The notes below the pieces were generated by a model. It ran no database searches, was not told the origin of the DNA, and was given only the letters and a program-made list of their open reading frames with translations. The position numbers and the translations under genes are program-made. 64,000 bases of DNA from an uncultured Candidatus Saccharibacteria bacterium (lineage in GTDB: Bacteria > Patescibacteriota > Saccharimonadia > Saccharimonadales > Saccharimonadaceae), in the NCBI GenBank assembly GCA_937898545.1, contig CALEJV010000007.1, forward strand, positions 62,001 through 126,000, given 5' to 3'. Shown one piece after another: positions 28,152-37,236 of this stretch (positions are counted from its first letter, which is position 1; each line of letters opens with the position of its first letter).

Positions 28152-28934
28152 CTAGCGGCAGAACTGCATGGCAATGTAATATTGGTCGCCTTTTTGCGTC
28201 AGGCCAATGCCAGCTTTGTCGTAATCGCCCGAGAACATGATCTTGTTGTGTGGCGGGGAATTGATCCATACATCCGTGGCTTGTTGCTCATTGTACGAGA
28301 TGGGCACGAGCTCGAGAATCTCACCACTGGTGCGGCAGGTGTAGAGTTGCTTCAGGCGGTCGAGGCCACCATCGTGGCTGAGCTTATTAATCTGCGCATT
28401 GTAGGCCGACTGAGCGCGCGAGCTGGTATCGATCTGCTCGATGCGCTGCACCGTGCCGAGCGAACGGGCTGCCCGCTCCTTGTTGACCGTCGCAAAGACG
28501 CGGTCGACAAACTCCGGCGATGGTGTGTTGGAGTTGGAATTCGACTTGTTATTCGACGGGTTGCTCCTCTGAGCGTTGCTATTCGAGCGCGTGTTCGAGC
28601 CAGACGAGGCGCCGTTGGTTGCGGCTGGCTTTTGCTCTGCGGCTGGCGTTGGCGTTGGTGTCTCACTGGGCTTCGACGCTGGCTTGATAGCCTTGGGAGA
28701 AGCGTTGGAGGCGATGATTATCTTGATAGCTTGGTTGCGCTGGGCGAGTGTCTGCGCGGACGGCTGGTCGGACGGCGCTAATGCCTTGGCCATATGTCCA
28801 CCGGTTGTTGCACTCGTCGCATTGTATGCAGGCGCTGACGAACCACTCTTTGGCTGGGCTGCTACGATGACGCCCGCGCCTGCGAAGACGATCATTGTAC
28901 CAGCTATGCCATACACGAGTCTCTTCATACTCAT
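28152..28934 (-). CDS. Secreted CAP (SCP/PR-1)-domain protein
   Basis: About 260 residues: basic N-terminus and a hydrophobic signal or anchor (residues 6-28), a long Ser/Asn/Pro/Thr-rich linker (about 40-135), then a CAP domain with VNKERAARSL, NKLSHDGG, SGEILE and WINSPPHNKIMF, ending in Cys. Two cysteines in the domain could form a disulfide. Likely outside the cell or wall-associated; function unknown. The frame extends 104 codons upstream, but that part is unlike the rest and would precede the signal, so ATG 28934 (or 28928) is taken. Confidence 0.85.
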   Translation of the reverse strand: MSMKRLVYGIAGTMIVFAGAGVIVAAQPKSGSSAPAYNATSATTGGHMAKALAPSDQPSAQTLAQRNQAIKIIIASNASPKAIKPASKPSETPTPTPAAEQKPAATNGASSGSNTRSNSNAQRSNPSNNKSNSNSNTPSPEFVDRVFATVNKERAARSLGTVQRIEQIDTSSRAQSAYNAQINKLSHDGGLDRLKQLYTCRTSGEILELVPISYNEQQATDVWINSPPHNKIMFSGDYDKAGIGLTQKGDQYYIAMQFCR

Positions 28935-29075
28935 ACTACCCAGCGTAGCATAGATATGACAGGATGTGAAATAAGATTTGTGAAAAATCGGCCCGCAACA
29001 GAGGCAAAAATCGTGAGAAATAATACGAAAAATAACAGGATATAACCCAGTGCCGTAGTAGCGTATACTATATAT

Positions 29076-29513
29076 ATGAACTCCACTCCACCAGCCACCC
29101 CGCCTGCTGTCTTTTGCTCCTATGCCTTTACCGGTGAGGACGAAGCAGTGGTGCGGGCACGGATGCGTGGGGTGGTGGCAGCGCTCAGGCAGGTGGGTTG
29201 TGCGGTGTATTGCAATCTTTTCGACCCAGCATGGCCTAGCTACCATACGCCAGGTGAGTTCATCCGCCGTGCGCTGAGCGTGTTACCCCAGTACGATATG
29301 GTATTGGTAATCCAAGCGTCGCCGCGACGCAGCGAGGGGATGCTCATGGAGGTGGGGGCGGCGCTGGCGCTGGGCAAGCCAATCGCCCTGGCGCAGCACC
29401 ACAGCGTGGGCCAGCAGAGCTACCTGAGCGACCAGCTCATCGCCACGCGGACGGAGGTATGGCGCAGTGAGGCGGAGCTGCCAGCAGTGGTGCAGCGGCT
29501 GGTGAGTAAATAA
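29076..29513 (+). CDS. Nucleoside 2-deoxyribosyltransferase-like protein
   Basis: 145 residues with a Rossmann-like start (AVFCSYAFTGED), a central YDMVLVIQASPRRSEGMLMEVGAALALGKPIALAQH matching the nucleoside deoxyribosyltransferase pattern (catalytic Glu in the SEGMLMEVG segment) and a short helical end. Would move deoxyribose between bases or hydrolyse nucleotides. TATACT lies exactly 6 nt before the ATG (leaderless). Divergent from the CAP gene. Confidence 0.65.
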   Translation: MNSTPPATPPAVFCSYAFTGEDEAVVRARMRGVVAALRQVGCAVYCNLFDPAWPSYHTPGEFIRRALSVLPQYDMVLVIQASPRRSEGMLMEVGAALALGKPIALAQHHSVGQQSYLSDQLIATRTEVWRSEAELPAVVQRLVSK

Positions 29514-29593
29514 TAGTGAGATATACCAATTTTGACATCCGCCGCCGTCTCTGCTACAATCAGTCGGAAGTATTAATAATTATAAGGAATCAG

Positions 29594-29899
29594 ATGAAAG
29601 CAGTCATTCAGCTTGGCGGCAAGCAATATCTCGTCGCCGAAAAAGAGACCCTCCTGGTGGACCGCCTCCCGGACGGCACAAAAGCGCTCGAAGCCGATGC
29701 ACTCCTGACCATCGATGGCGAGACAACCACTGTTGGTACGCCGCACGTTGCAGGCGTCAAGGTCAAGGCCGAGGTCGTAGAAGCGCTCGTTAAGGGCGAC
29801 AAAATCCGCGTCATTCGCTACAAAGCCAAAAAGCGCGTTCACAAAGAGCGTGGCCACCGCCAGCAATACAGCCGCATTATGATCACATCGATCAAATAA
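29594..29899 (+). CDS. rplU: Ribosomal protein L21
   Basis: About 101 residues with AVIQLGGKQYLVAEKE at the start and KKRVHKERGHRQQYSRIMI at the end, as in bL21. Binds 23S rRNA in the 50S subunit. The ATG at 29594 has AAGGA upstream and a TACAAT box about 35 nt before it. rpmA (L27), the usual partner downstream, is absent; a terminator follows at once. Confidence 0.95.
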   Translation: MKAVIQLGGKQYLVAEKETLLVDRLPDGTKALEADALLTIDGETTTVGTPHVAGVKVKAEVVEALVKGDKIRVIRYKAKKRVHKERGHRQQYSRIMITSIK

Positions 29900-29927
29900 T
29901 CACGGTGTATTGAACAGTAATAATACG

Positions 29928-29955
29928 AAACCACCCAGCTGATGGGTGGTTTTTG
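29928..29955 (+). terminator. Terminator of rplU
   Basis: CCACCCA (29931-29937) and TGGGTGG (29943-29949) with TTTTT after. Confidence 0.9.
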
Positions 29956-29987
29956 GTATAGCAAAGGCCTGTTCTTAATTTGATCGG

Positions 29988-30023
29988 TTGACTTTCAGAG
30001 AGAGAGAGAGAGAGCATTATAGG
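29988..30023 (+). promoter_or_regulatory. Promoter with AG dinucleotide tract in the spacer
   Basis: TTGACT (29988-29993) is a good -35 box. It is followed by nine AG units (29997-30014) and a TTATAG/TATAGG box at about 30017-30023. The present spacing is 23-24 nt, longer than the usual 17; loss of three AG units would give 17. Confidence 0.45.
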
Positions 30024-30055
30024 TGTCATAGTATATAACACAACAGAGGTATACC

Positions 30056-30649
30056 ATGGCACATGAGCAGCCCGGAACAAATAATCAAGAGAAAATCGCT
30101 ACGGTAGGGCAGTTTGCTGAGCGGCTCTCCAAAGAGGAGAAGGCGCAGGCAGCGGCAGATTTTGACGACTTAGTGCAGGAGACGCTGCTGCAATTTGCTG
30201 GTGAAGCGAATACATACGATCACACGGTTCTCACTGACCGCGTGAAGTCGAGTGTCTTGCTGTATGCAACACAGGGTGAGAGAACGGTCACAATCCTGAC
30301 CGAATCGACAACACTAGACGATGGCACGCAGGACCGAATGATTAGCCTTAGGGAGCGGGGTGGCGACAGTTTTCGCTATCATCTTGAGGATGGTGTGGTG
30401 CGGCGATTTGATACACCGCAGGGGAGCGAATCTCAGCGCAAAATACCACAAGAATTGACCATTGGTAGGAATCTACCGCCAGAGGAAGCATATGAGCGCA
30501 CGCTTGCAACGATAGATCATCTCAAGAACGAACTAGCAAACCAAAAACTCGAGCGCCAAATGGGTATCAACGACCAACCAGTCGACACGCATGAGGTTGC
30601 CCAGCTGCGCGAACTGCTCGCTACAGCAGAATACAGGGAGCGGTATTAG
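30056..30649 (+). CDS. Hypothetical protein, possibly lineage-specific family
   Basis: 197 residues, soluble. Helical N-terminus (AERLSKEEKAQAAADFDDLVQETLLQF), a central beta-rich part (SSVLLYATQGERTVTILTES, then SFRYHLEDGVVRRFDTP) and a helical C-terminus. The layout resembles the frameshifted gene at 27251 and the next gene. No family recognised. AGAGG lies before the ATG; an AG microsatellite sits in the promoter. Confidence 0.65.
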   Translation: MAHEQPGTNNQEKIATVGQFAERLSKEEKAQAAADFDDLVQETLLQFAGEANTYDHTVLTDRVKSSVLLYATQGERTVTILTESTTLDDGTQDRMISLRERGGDSFRYHLEDGVVRRFDTPQGSESQRKIPQELTIGRNLPPEEAYERTLATIDHLKNELANQKLERQMGINDQPVDTHEVAQLRELLATAEYRERY

Positions 30650-30764
30650 AATTATTCTGAATATGGTATAAAATTGTTCATTTGTTCACCTCTGTTATTT
30701 GCATGCAGCTATGCTTCTATAGTATGCTAAAAGAGAAGTATATCTAACACACAGAGGGAGCAAC

Positions 30765-31448
30765 ATGACATACAATACACCACCCCGCGCGGGCGATGCT
30801 TTGCGTCGCACGCCATATACAGCCAATACTGACGCTGAGTGTGCACCACCGGGCCAGCACGAGCGGCCGGGCTTATTGGCTGAGCAGCTCACCGCAGTCG
30901 TCCAGGATATTATTACCACCCAGCACAGAAGCGCGCGCCAACGTGGTGCAGCTGGCCGGCGGTATTACGACGGTGGTGAGGTGCGCAGCGTATACTTTGG
31001 CCACGAAACTGATAGTGGGCAGCGCCTCACACTGAGTGCCCGGGCTGCCTTGGATGATGATGGCCAGGTGCATGATCCGCATATTATCATCTACGAGGTA
31101 GATCGATACGGCGCGTATGCTGGCGTAGTGCGGTCGTATTACCTCGACGCATCTGACCATAGCGATGCATCGCTGGCTGAGCCACAGGTATTTTGCTATG
31201 AGTATGATTATACCGAGCTAACTGATGCATTTGCACCAGTAAAGAAAGTGCAGCCAACAGAGGTAGATAGCCAAGAACTGGCCGATGTGTGCGATCTGCT
31301 TCAACACGCGACGATCCAATCACCAGACTATTATACCCATCAAGCGCTCGACAAAGGGAGTCGTATGCTGCGGCCCGAGCGTTGGCCGCGAATAGCTGTG
31401 GATACGGTAGGGCAGATGGCACAGCGTGCATTGCAGTTGGTAGGATAG
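30765..31448 (+). CDS. Hypothetical protein, possibly related to the preceding gene
   Basis: 227 residues, soluble and acidic. N-terminus rich in Gly/Pro/Arg, then a helix (LLAEQLTAVVQDIITT), strands (VRSVYFGHE, LTLSARAALDDDG, PHIIIYEVD, GVVRSYYLD, VFCYEYDYTELTDAF) and a helical end. Order of elements is like that of the gene at 30056. GAGGGAG precedes the start. Its stop is 7 bp from the convergent prmC stop. Confidence 0.65.
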   Translation: MTYNTPPRAGDALRRTPYTANTDAECAPPGQHERPGLLAEQLTAVVQDIITTQHRSARQRGAAGRRYYDGGEVRSVYFGHETDSGQRLTLSARAALDDDGQVHDPHIIIYEVDRYGAYAGVVRSYYLDASDHSDASLAEPQVFCYEYDYTELTDAFAPVKKVQPTEVDSQELADVCDLLQHATIQSPDYYTHQALDKGSRMLRPERWPRIAVDTVGQMAQRALQLVG

Positions 31449-31455
31449 CCTATCG

Positions 31456-32289
31456 CTATTTTGTGAAGGCCAGCGCATACCCCTCGCTTCGCACATGAGT
31501 GAGCTGGTGCGCGGCGGCGCGAGCAATGATGCGTGAGTGCTGGCAGGGGTCAGCCTCGAGGATGAGCAGGCCGCTGGGTGCGAGCCATTGCTCCGTCTGG
31601 GCAAGGAGGGCAGAGATGAGCGCCAGCCCATCATCCTCGGCAAAGAGTGCCAGGGCTGGCTCGTGCGCTGTCTCGCGGTCGTCGCGCTGCCAGGTGGGAT
31701 TGACATAGGGGAGGTTGGCAAGAATGACATCATAGCGCTGCTGCGCTGCCGCTAGGAGATCACTCTGAATAAAATGAACAGAGGTAGCGCCATGCTGTTT
31801 GCTGTTGTGCCGAGCGATGGCGATAGCTTCAAGGCTTACGTCGTATGCATCAACTTTGCACGGTGGGAGCTCGAGCTGCGCTGTGATGGCGAGAATGCCG
31901 CTGCCAGTACCAACATCGGCAATGGTGCTCTGCGTGGGCTGAATGAGCTGCAGTAAGAGGGTGATCATTTGCTCTGTCTCGGGCCGAGGTACGAGCACAG
32001 CGGGTGAAACGACAAAATCGCGCCCATAGAATTCCTTGTGCCCCACCAGGTAGGCCAGTGGCTCATGCTGGAGGCGGCGGGTAAGGAGCTGCTCCGCCTG
32101 CACCTGTTGCTCGTGCAGGAGTGTGCTATCGCCGTGGGCATGGAGCCAGTGCCGAGGCCGCTGCAGCACATGGCTCAGCAAGAGCTCACTATCGAGCCGG
32201 CTGCTGGCAATACCAGCCGTCCGTAGCTGGGCAGCCGCCGCAGCAAGCCAAGCATCGACAGAGGTAGGTGAGGAGGTTGAGAGACGCAT
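31456..32289 (-). CDS. prmC: Release factor glutamine methyltransferase
   Basis: Methylates the Gln of the GGQ motif in release factors. 277 residues: helical N-domain, then the SAM fold with VLVPRPETE near residue 112, ADVGTGSGILAI near 135, and the catalytic loop ANLPYV (NPPY in most homologues; here NLPY). Start ATG 32289 is set by TATAAT 6 nt upstream on the minus strand; longer starts would include the promoter. Its target prfA lies 14 kb away. Confidence 0.92.
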   Translation of the reverse strand: MRLSTSSPTSVDAWLAAAAAQLRTAGIASSRLDSELLLSHVLQRPRHWLHAHGDSTLLHEQQVQAEQLLTRRLQHEPLAYLVGHKEFYGRDFVVSPAVLVPRPETEQMITLLLQLIQPTQSTIADVGTGSGILAITAQLELPPCKVDAYDVSLEAIAIARHNSKQHGATSVHFIQSDLLAAAQQRYDVILANLPYVNPTWQRDDRETAHEPALALFAEDDGLALISALLAQTEQWLAPSGLLILEADPCQHSRIIARAAAHQLTHVRSEGYALAFTK

Positions 32290-32486
32290 TAACGCATTAT
32301 ATTGTAGCATAGTGGGCGATGGTGTAGATGGGGTGATAATGATTCTACGACACACCAATATGCTGTTAGGATTGGTGTTCCACTGTATTGCTCTTGATGG
32401 CCTACGTCCTCTTGCTTTCTCGCCCCATTCTATGGTACTATGGTAGCTGTAATTTATTACGTAATAGCAACTCATCCCAGGACGAA

Positions 32487-32536
32487 TTGGTAAGTCTTGG
32501 CCAGCGAAGCGTGTAGCCACGCAGTGCTGGTACCAA
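32487..32536 (+). promoter_or_regulatory. Structured leader of the ribosomal operon
   Basis: TTGGTA/TACCAA (32487, 32531), CCAGC/GCTGG (32501, 32526) and CGTG/CACG (32510, 32518) form one long hairpin with an 8-nt bulge on the left side. It lies 45 nt before rplC, within a leader of about 130 nt. The asymmetric bulge suits a ribosomal-protein binding site, perhaps for feedback control. Confidence 0.55.
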
Positions 32537-32580
32537 GATACTGCTAGTCGCCGGGGATTTTACATGGGAGCAAGAGGGCA

Positions 32581-33192
32581 ATGAAAGCACTTCTCGGTAC
32601 CAAGATTGGTATGACCCAAATCATCAGCCAGGATGGCACGACGATTCCTGTCACGCTTATCCAGGCTGGGCCTGTCGCTGCGACTCAGGTCAAGTCCGTC
32701 GAGACAGACGGCTACAACGCAGTGCAGGTGGCGTATGGTGCGGGTAAGAACCTGAGCAAGGCCGTGGCTGGGCATGTGAAGCCAGCCGGTGTCACCCCGA
32801 AGCATATTCGGGAATTTCGTGTCGATGACCTTGGCGATGTCAAGGTAGGCGACACATGGAGCGTTACGGAGTTTGCGCTCGGCGATGTCGTGGATGTCAC
32901 AGGCATCAGCAAGGGTAAAGGTTGGGCCGGTACGATCAAACGGCACAACTTTAAGCGCCACCGCAAAACCCACGGTGGTAAGGGTAACACGCGTAAGGTC
33001 GGTTCGATCGGTAGCATGTACCCACAAAAGATTTTCAAAGGGAAGCGCATGGCAGGCCAGATGGGCCACGAGCGTGTCACTGTCAAGAATCTGACGGTTG
33101 AGTTTATCTCGGCTGAGGACAACTTGATCGGTGTCAAAGGCGCTGTCCCAGGCCCCAAGAAGGGCTTAATTATCCTAGGAGGTGCTAAGTAA
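32581..33192 (+). CDS. rplC: Ribosomal protein L3
   Basis: 203 residues; starts MKALLGTKIGMTQI and has the KGWAGTIKRHNFKRHRKTHG and MAGQMGHERVTVKN segments of uL3. First gene of this operon: rpsJ (S10), normally before it, is not present upstream. GGGAGCAAGAGGG precedes the ATG. Confidence 0.98.
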   Translation: MKALLGTKIGMTQIISQDGTTIPVTLIQAGPVAATQVKSVETDGYNAVQVAYGAGKNLSKAVAGHVKPAGVTPKHIREFRVDDLGDVKVGDTWSVTEFALGDVVDVTGISKGKGWAGTIKRHNFKRHRKTHGGKGNTRKVGSIGSMYPQKIFKGKRMAGQMGHERVTVKNLTVEFISAEDNLIGVKGAVPGPKKGLIILGGAK

Positions 33193-33812
33193 TGGCTGAA
33201 TCTACCAAGCCAGCAAAAGCAACCTTGCCAACCAGCGTCTTCGGCGTCGATGTGCCGAACCACGAGCTGCTCAAGCTCGCTTACGACGCATTCTTGGCAA
33301 ACGCCCGCCAGGCAAGTGCAACCACCTTGCAGCGGGGCGAAGTCCGCGGCGGTGGCAAGAAGCCATGGCGGCAGAAGGGCACTGGCCGAGCCCGCTTCGG
33401 CAGTATCCGCAACCCAATTTGGCGGGGCGGTGGTGTGGTCTTTGGCCCACGCGGCAACGAGAACTACCGCAAGAAGCTATCCAAGACCAGCAAACGTGTC
33501 GCCATCCGCCAAGCTCTCACACTGGCTCACCAGGCTGGCAAGATCCAGGTCTTGCCTTTTGAGGACAAGGTAACTGGCAAGACCAAAGATGCTGCAGCGT
33601 TTCTCCGCCAGTTCAAGCTCGAGCGCAAAGTGCTGCTCGTTGCTGGCGAGAAGTCGCCCGAGCTGATTCGCTCCACCGCCAACCTCCAGCAGGTGTTGGC
33701 TGTGAGTGCGATGTATCTCAATGTCTATTACATTCTTAATGCCGACCATATCGTCCTGTCGCCTCAGGCGCTGGATGTTATTACGGCGTGGCTCGCACAG
33801 GAGGACAAATAA
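33192..33812 (+). CDS. rplD: Ribosomal protein L4
   Basis: 206 residues with the uL4 loop GGGKKPWRQKGTGRARFGSIRNP and GPRGNENYRKKL. In E. coli L4 also represses its own operon through the leader. AGGAGG lies before the ATG, which shares a base with the rplC stop. Confidence 0.98.
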   Translation: MAESTKPAKATLPTSVFGVDVPNHELLKLAYDAFLANARQASATTLQRGEVRGGGKKPWRQKGTGRARFGSIRNPIWRGGGVVFGPRGNENYRKKLSKTSKRVAIRQALTLAHQAGKIQVLPFEDKVTGKTKDAAAFLRQFKLERKVLLVAGEKSPELIRSTANLQQVLAVSAMYLNVYYILNADHIVLSPQALDVITAWLAQEDK

Positions 33813-34145
33813 ATGCAACTCGTATTAGTCACTCCCCGCGCCACCGAAAAAGCCTACCGGCTCATTACTGGCCAAAACACCTACATCTTTGATGTGCCAC
33901 TGTCGGCCAACAAGCAGCAGATCGCTGCAGCCGTTGAGGCACAATACGATGGCACCAAGGTAGCCAATGTTACCACTGCTGTGCAAAGCGGCAAAGCTAT
34001 TCGCTACAGCCGGGGCAAGCGCCGCTACCCAGGCACCACACACCGCCACGACAGCAAAAAGGCGTACGTGCGCCTAAGCGAAGGCGAGATCAAGGTGTTT
34101 GAGACCGAAGAGCAGCCGCAAACAGAGCAGAAGGAGGATAAGTAA
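33813..34145 (+). CDS. rplW: Ribosomal protein L23
   Basis: 110 residues: TPRATEKAYRLI near the start, YIFDVPLSANKQQI, then the GKAIRYSRGKRRYPG loop. Sits at the tunnel exit of the 50S subunit and docks SRP and trigger factor. C-terminal tail acidic (EEQPQTEQKEDK). Confidence 0.97.
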   Translation: MQLVLVTPRATEKAYRLITGQNTYIFDVPLSANKQQIAAAVEAQYDGTKVANVTTAVQSGKAIRYSRGKRRYPGTTHRHDSKKAYVRLSEGEIKVFETEEQPQTEQKEDK

Positions 34146-34981
34146 TGCCGATTAAGCAGTACAACCCAACCACTCCCGCCCGCCGCGGCATGACATCGCA
34201 AGATCTGAGCGATGTAACGACGCGCAAGCCACTCAAGAGCCTCGTCAAGGCTGGCAAGCAAAAGGCTGGTCGCAATAACACGGGTAAGATCACCGTCCGG
34301 CATCGCGGTGGTGGCGTCAAGCGGCACTACCGCTTGCTCGACCATCGCTTGGCCGCTGGCTTGACACTGACGGTAGAGGAGATCGAGTACGATCCGAACC
34401 GCAGTGCCCGGATTGCCCGCGTCAAGGATCAGCACGGCCTCTACCACTACATCTTGGCTGACACCCAAATGACCAAGGGCAAGGTGCTCCAGACTGGTGC
34501 CGATGCGCCAATCGAGGCGAGTAACCGCATGCCACTGGCTAACATCCCGGTTGGTAGCCAGATCTACGCTATCGAGATCAACCACGGTAAGGGTGCGCAG
34601 ATGGTGCGCAGCGCTGGTACCAAGGCGCAGCTCATGGCCAAAGAAGACGGCTATGCCATGGTGCGGATGCCTAGCGGTGAGGTGCGCAAGTTCCGCCTCG
34701 AGTGCGAAGCCAGCATTGGTGTGGTGGGCAACGTCCAGCACCAGAATGTTAAGCTTGGCTCGGCCGGTCGCCGCCGCCGTATGGGGTGGCGCCCAAGCGT
34801 CCATGGTAAGGCCATGAACCCAGCCGATCACCCAATGGGTGGTGGTGAAGGCAAGACGGGCCCAGGCCGCATCCCGAAGACGCCATGGGGTAAGCCAGCA
34901 ATTGGCTTCAAGACCCGCCGTCGCAAATCAACGAATAAGATGATTGTCCGCAGTCGTCACGAAGCTAAGAGGAAGAGGTAG
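34145..34981 (+). CDS. rplB: Ribosomal protein L2
   Basis: 278 residues, normal length. Carries MVRMPSGEVRKFRLEC, GRRRRMGWRPSVHGKAMNP and DHPMGGGEGKTGPGR, the peptidyl-transferase-centre loop of uL2. ATG overlaps the rplW stop by one base. Confidence 0.98.
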   Translation: MPIKQYNPTTPARRGMTSQDLSDVTTRKPLKSLVKAGKQKAGRNNTGKITVRHRGGGVKRHYRLLDHRLAAGLTLTVEEIEYDPNRSARIARVKDQHGLYHYILADTQMTKGKVLQTGADAPIEASNRMPLANIPVGSQIYAIEINHGKGAQMVRSAGTKAQLMAKEDGYAMVRMPSGEVRKFRLECEASIGVVGNVQHQNVKLGSAGRRRRMGWRPSVHGKAMNPADHPMGGGEGKTGPGRIPKTPWGKPAIGFKTRRRKSTNKMIVRSRHEAKRKR

Positions 34982-34984
34982 TCT

Positions 34985-35251
34985 ATGAGTCGTTCACTCA
35001 AAAAAGGCCCATTCGTCGACGCGAAGCTTGCCAAAAAAGTGGCAGCGCTGAAAGTTGGCGACCGCACCGTGATAAAGACCTGGGCCCGCAGCAGCACGAT
35101 CACGCCAGAGATGGTGGGGTTCACCTTTGCAGTGCACAATGGTCGGGTGCATGTGCCGGTGCTGATCACAGAAAACATGGTTGGCCATAAGCTCGGTGAG
35201 TTTAGCCCAACCCGTAAGTTCCGCAAGCACGGTGGAAAGGATAAGAAGTAA
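34985..35251 (+). CDS. rpsS: Ribosomal protein S19
   Basis: 88 residues: [15 protein letters not shown] start, [18 protein letters not shown] and [13 protein letters not shown], all typical of uS19. Confidence 0.98.
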   Translation: MSRSLKKGPFVDAKLAKKVAALKVGDRTVIKTWARSSTITPEMVGFTFAVHNGRVHVPVLITENMVGHKLGEFSPTRKFRKHGGKDKK

Positions 35252-35685
35252 TGGCCGCATCACAGACACAACAGGGGTCGAGCGATGCACCAGTCATCGT
35301 TCGGGCGCACATCAAGGGTATAGACCAGACCCCGCGCAAGGTTAGCATTGTTGCTAGCCTGGTGCGTGGCCGCAGTGTGGCCGATGCGCTAGTCATTCTT
35401 GATCACACCCCGCGCCGCGCTGCACTGCCTGTCAAGAAAGCAATCGCCAGCGCCCAAGCCAACGCCATCAACAACCATGGCCTCGACCCACGCAGTTTGC
35501 ATATCCACAGCCTTAGCGTGACTGCTGGCCCACGCCTGCGCCGCTACAAGCCGGCCAGCCGTGGCCGGGCTCAGCCATTCCAGAAGCGCTCGAGCCATAT
35601 CTTGGTTGAGGTGAGTGGTGTGGAAAAGCAGGTCAAGAAGGTACCCGCCAAAGCAACCGATACAGCCAAGAAAGGAGACAACTAA
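35251..35685 (+). CDS. rplV: Ribosomal protein L22
   Basis: 144 residues; IDQTPRKVSIVASLVRGRSVADAL near the start of the fold and GPRLRRYKPASRGRAQPFQKRSSHI at its end. N-terminal 20 residues and a Lys-rich C-terminal tail extend the usual 110-residue uL22. Confidence 0.97.
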   Translation: MAASQTQQGSSDAPVIVRAHIKGIDQTPRKVSIVASLVRGRSVADALVILDHTPRRAALPVKKAIASAQANAINNHGLDPRSLHIHSLSVTAGPRLRRYKPASRGRAQPFQKRSSHILVEVSGVEKQVKKVPAKATDTAKKGDN

Positions 35686-36327
35686 ATGGGCCAAAAAGTA
35701 AACCCAGTCAGTTTCCGCCTCCAAGTCCACAAAAACTGGAGCTCGCGTTGGTTTGGCCAAAACAAGCGCGACTTTGCGGCTTGGTTGGCAGAAGACATTA
35801 AAATCCGTGAGCTGATTGAAGCTCGCTATGCAAGCCGGCCAACGATTGACCGGATCGAGATTGAGCGCAGCCCAAACCAGATTACCATCGCAATTCACAC
35901 TGCCAAGGCTGGTGTGGTGATTGGCCGCGGTGGGGCTGGCGTGACAGAGCTCAAGCGACAGATCGAGAAGATCGCCAGCTTGCCAGTCCGTATCAATATT
36001 GAAGAGGTTCGTCGGCCAGAGCTCAGTGCCAAGCTGGTGTCGGAGAATATTGCTCGCCAGCTCGAGCGCCGCGCTAACTTCCGTCGTGCTGTCAAGATGG
36101 CTGCCCAGAACACTATGAATAGTGGTGCAAAGGGTATCCGTATTGAGGTAGCCGGCCGGCTTAACAATGCCGAGATGGCACGCCGCGAGAAGGTCATCGA
36201 GGGCTCGGTGCCACTGCACACCTTGCGGGCCGATATCGACTTCCACACTGCACGGGCCAACTGCCCTGGCGTGGGTATCGTCGGCGTCAAGGTCTGGATC
36301 TATAAGGGTGAAAGGAGTGCGAAGTAA
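35686..36327 (+). CDS. rpsC: Ribosomal protein S3
   Basis: 213 residues; [11 protein letters not shown] start, KH domain with [10 protein letters not shown], and the C-terminal [25 protein letters not shown] of uS3. Confidence 0.98.
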   Translation: MGQKVNPVSFRLQVHKNWSSRWFGQNKRDFAAWLAEDIKIRELIEARYASRPTIDRIEIERSPNQITIAIHTAKAGVVIGRGGAGVTELKRQIEKIASLPVRINIEEVRRPELSAKLVSENIARQLERRANFRRAVKMAAQNTMNSGAKGIRIEVAGRLNNAEMARREKVIEGSVPLHTLRADIDFHTARANCPGVGIVGVKVWIYKGERSAK

Positions 36328-36740
36328 TGTTACTACCAAAGAAAACAAAATTTCGCAAAGTCCGCATTGGCAAGAACCGAGGCAACGCCACACGGGGCAA
36401 CTATATTGCCTTTGGTGACTATGGCCTGCAGAGTTTGAGCAACGAGCGCGTCACAAGCCGCCAGATCGAGGCAGCGCGCCAGGCAATGACCCGCTACGTC
36501 AAGCGTGGTGGTAAGATCTGGATCCGTATCTTCCCACACACCCCGGTGAGTCGCAAGCCACTGGGCCTGAAGATGGGTGGCGGCAAGGGTAACCCTGAGT
36601 TCTTTGTTGCGAAGGTCAAGAATGGCACCGTGATGTTTGAAATGAAGGGTGTGCCAGAGGATGTCGCCCGCGAGGCAATGCGCCTGGCGAGCCACAAGCT
36701 CCCTGTCAAAACACGCTTTATTAAGAAAGAGGAGGCCTAG
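36327..36740 (+). CDS. rplP: Ribosomal protein L16
   Basis: 137 residues; [12 protein letters not shown] start, [48 protein letters not shown] and the A-site contact region of uL16. Confidence 0.98.
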   Translation: MLLPKKTKFRKVRIGKNRGNATRGNYIAFGDYGLQSLSNERVTSRQIEAARQAMTRYVKRGGKIWIRIFPHTPVSRKPLGLKMGGGKGNPEFFVAKVKNGTVMFEMKGVPEDVAREAMRLASHKLPVKTRFIKKEEA

Positions 36741-36742
36741 CG

Positions 36743-36946
36743 ATGGCAGAGAATGCAGTCCCTGCAACAGAGGTCAAGAGCCTCGAGACACTCCAGCAAG
36801 AGCTGGCCGCCAAGCGCGCCGATCTGCTTGAGGCCCAGCGTGGCCACCGGGCAGGTGAGCTCGCTAACCCGCGGATCCTTGGCGTGTATCGCCGAGAGAT
36901 TGCGCAGATACTAACGGAAATTAATCAGCGGAAAGGAACAAACTAA
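36743..36946 (+). CDS. rpmC: Ribosomal protein L29
   Basis: 67 residues: helical hairpin with LETLQQELAAKRADLLEAQRG and NPRILGVYRREIAQILTEI, as in uL29. Its stop shares a base with the rpsQ start. Confidence 0.94.
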   Translation: MAENAVPATEVKSLETLQQELAAKRADLLEAQRGHRAGELANPRILGVYRREIAQILTEINQRKGTN

Positions 36947-37236
36947 TGGCCAAGACATTGACCGGCGTTGTTTCCTCGGCCGCGGGCAACAAGACCATCA
37001 CGGTGACCGTGACCAGCCGCGAAACACACCCTATTTACGGCAAGCAATACACCGTCACCCGTAAGTATGCTGCTCACGACGAGACAAACGATGCCAATGT
37101 TGGTGATACGGTGCGGGTCATCGAGACACGCCCGATCAGCAAGCGCAAAGCATTTCGGCTCGATGCCGTGCTCAAGCGCTCGCAGGGCTCGATTGAGCTC
37201 AAAAACGATGACGCAGGCGAAGAGGAGGCAGCATGA
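36946..37236 (+). CDS. rpsQ: Ribosomal protein S17
   Basis: 96 residues; [29 protein letters not shown], then [29 protein letters not shown], as in uS17. Acidic C-terminal tail. ATGA overlap with rplN. Confidence 0.96.
   Translation: MAKTLTGVVSSAAGNKTITVTVTSRETHPIYGKQYTVTRKYAAHDETNDANVGDTVRVIETRPISKRKAFRLDAVLKRSQGSIELKNDDAGEEEAA

Noticed and set aside
28047..28781. 244-residue plus-strand frame
   Set aside because: It is antisense to the CAP-domain gene, whose signal peptide, domain motifs and terminator are clear.
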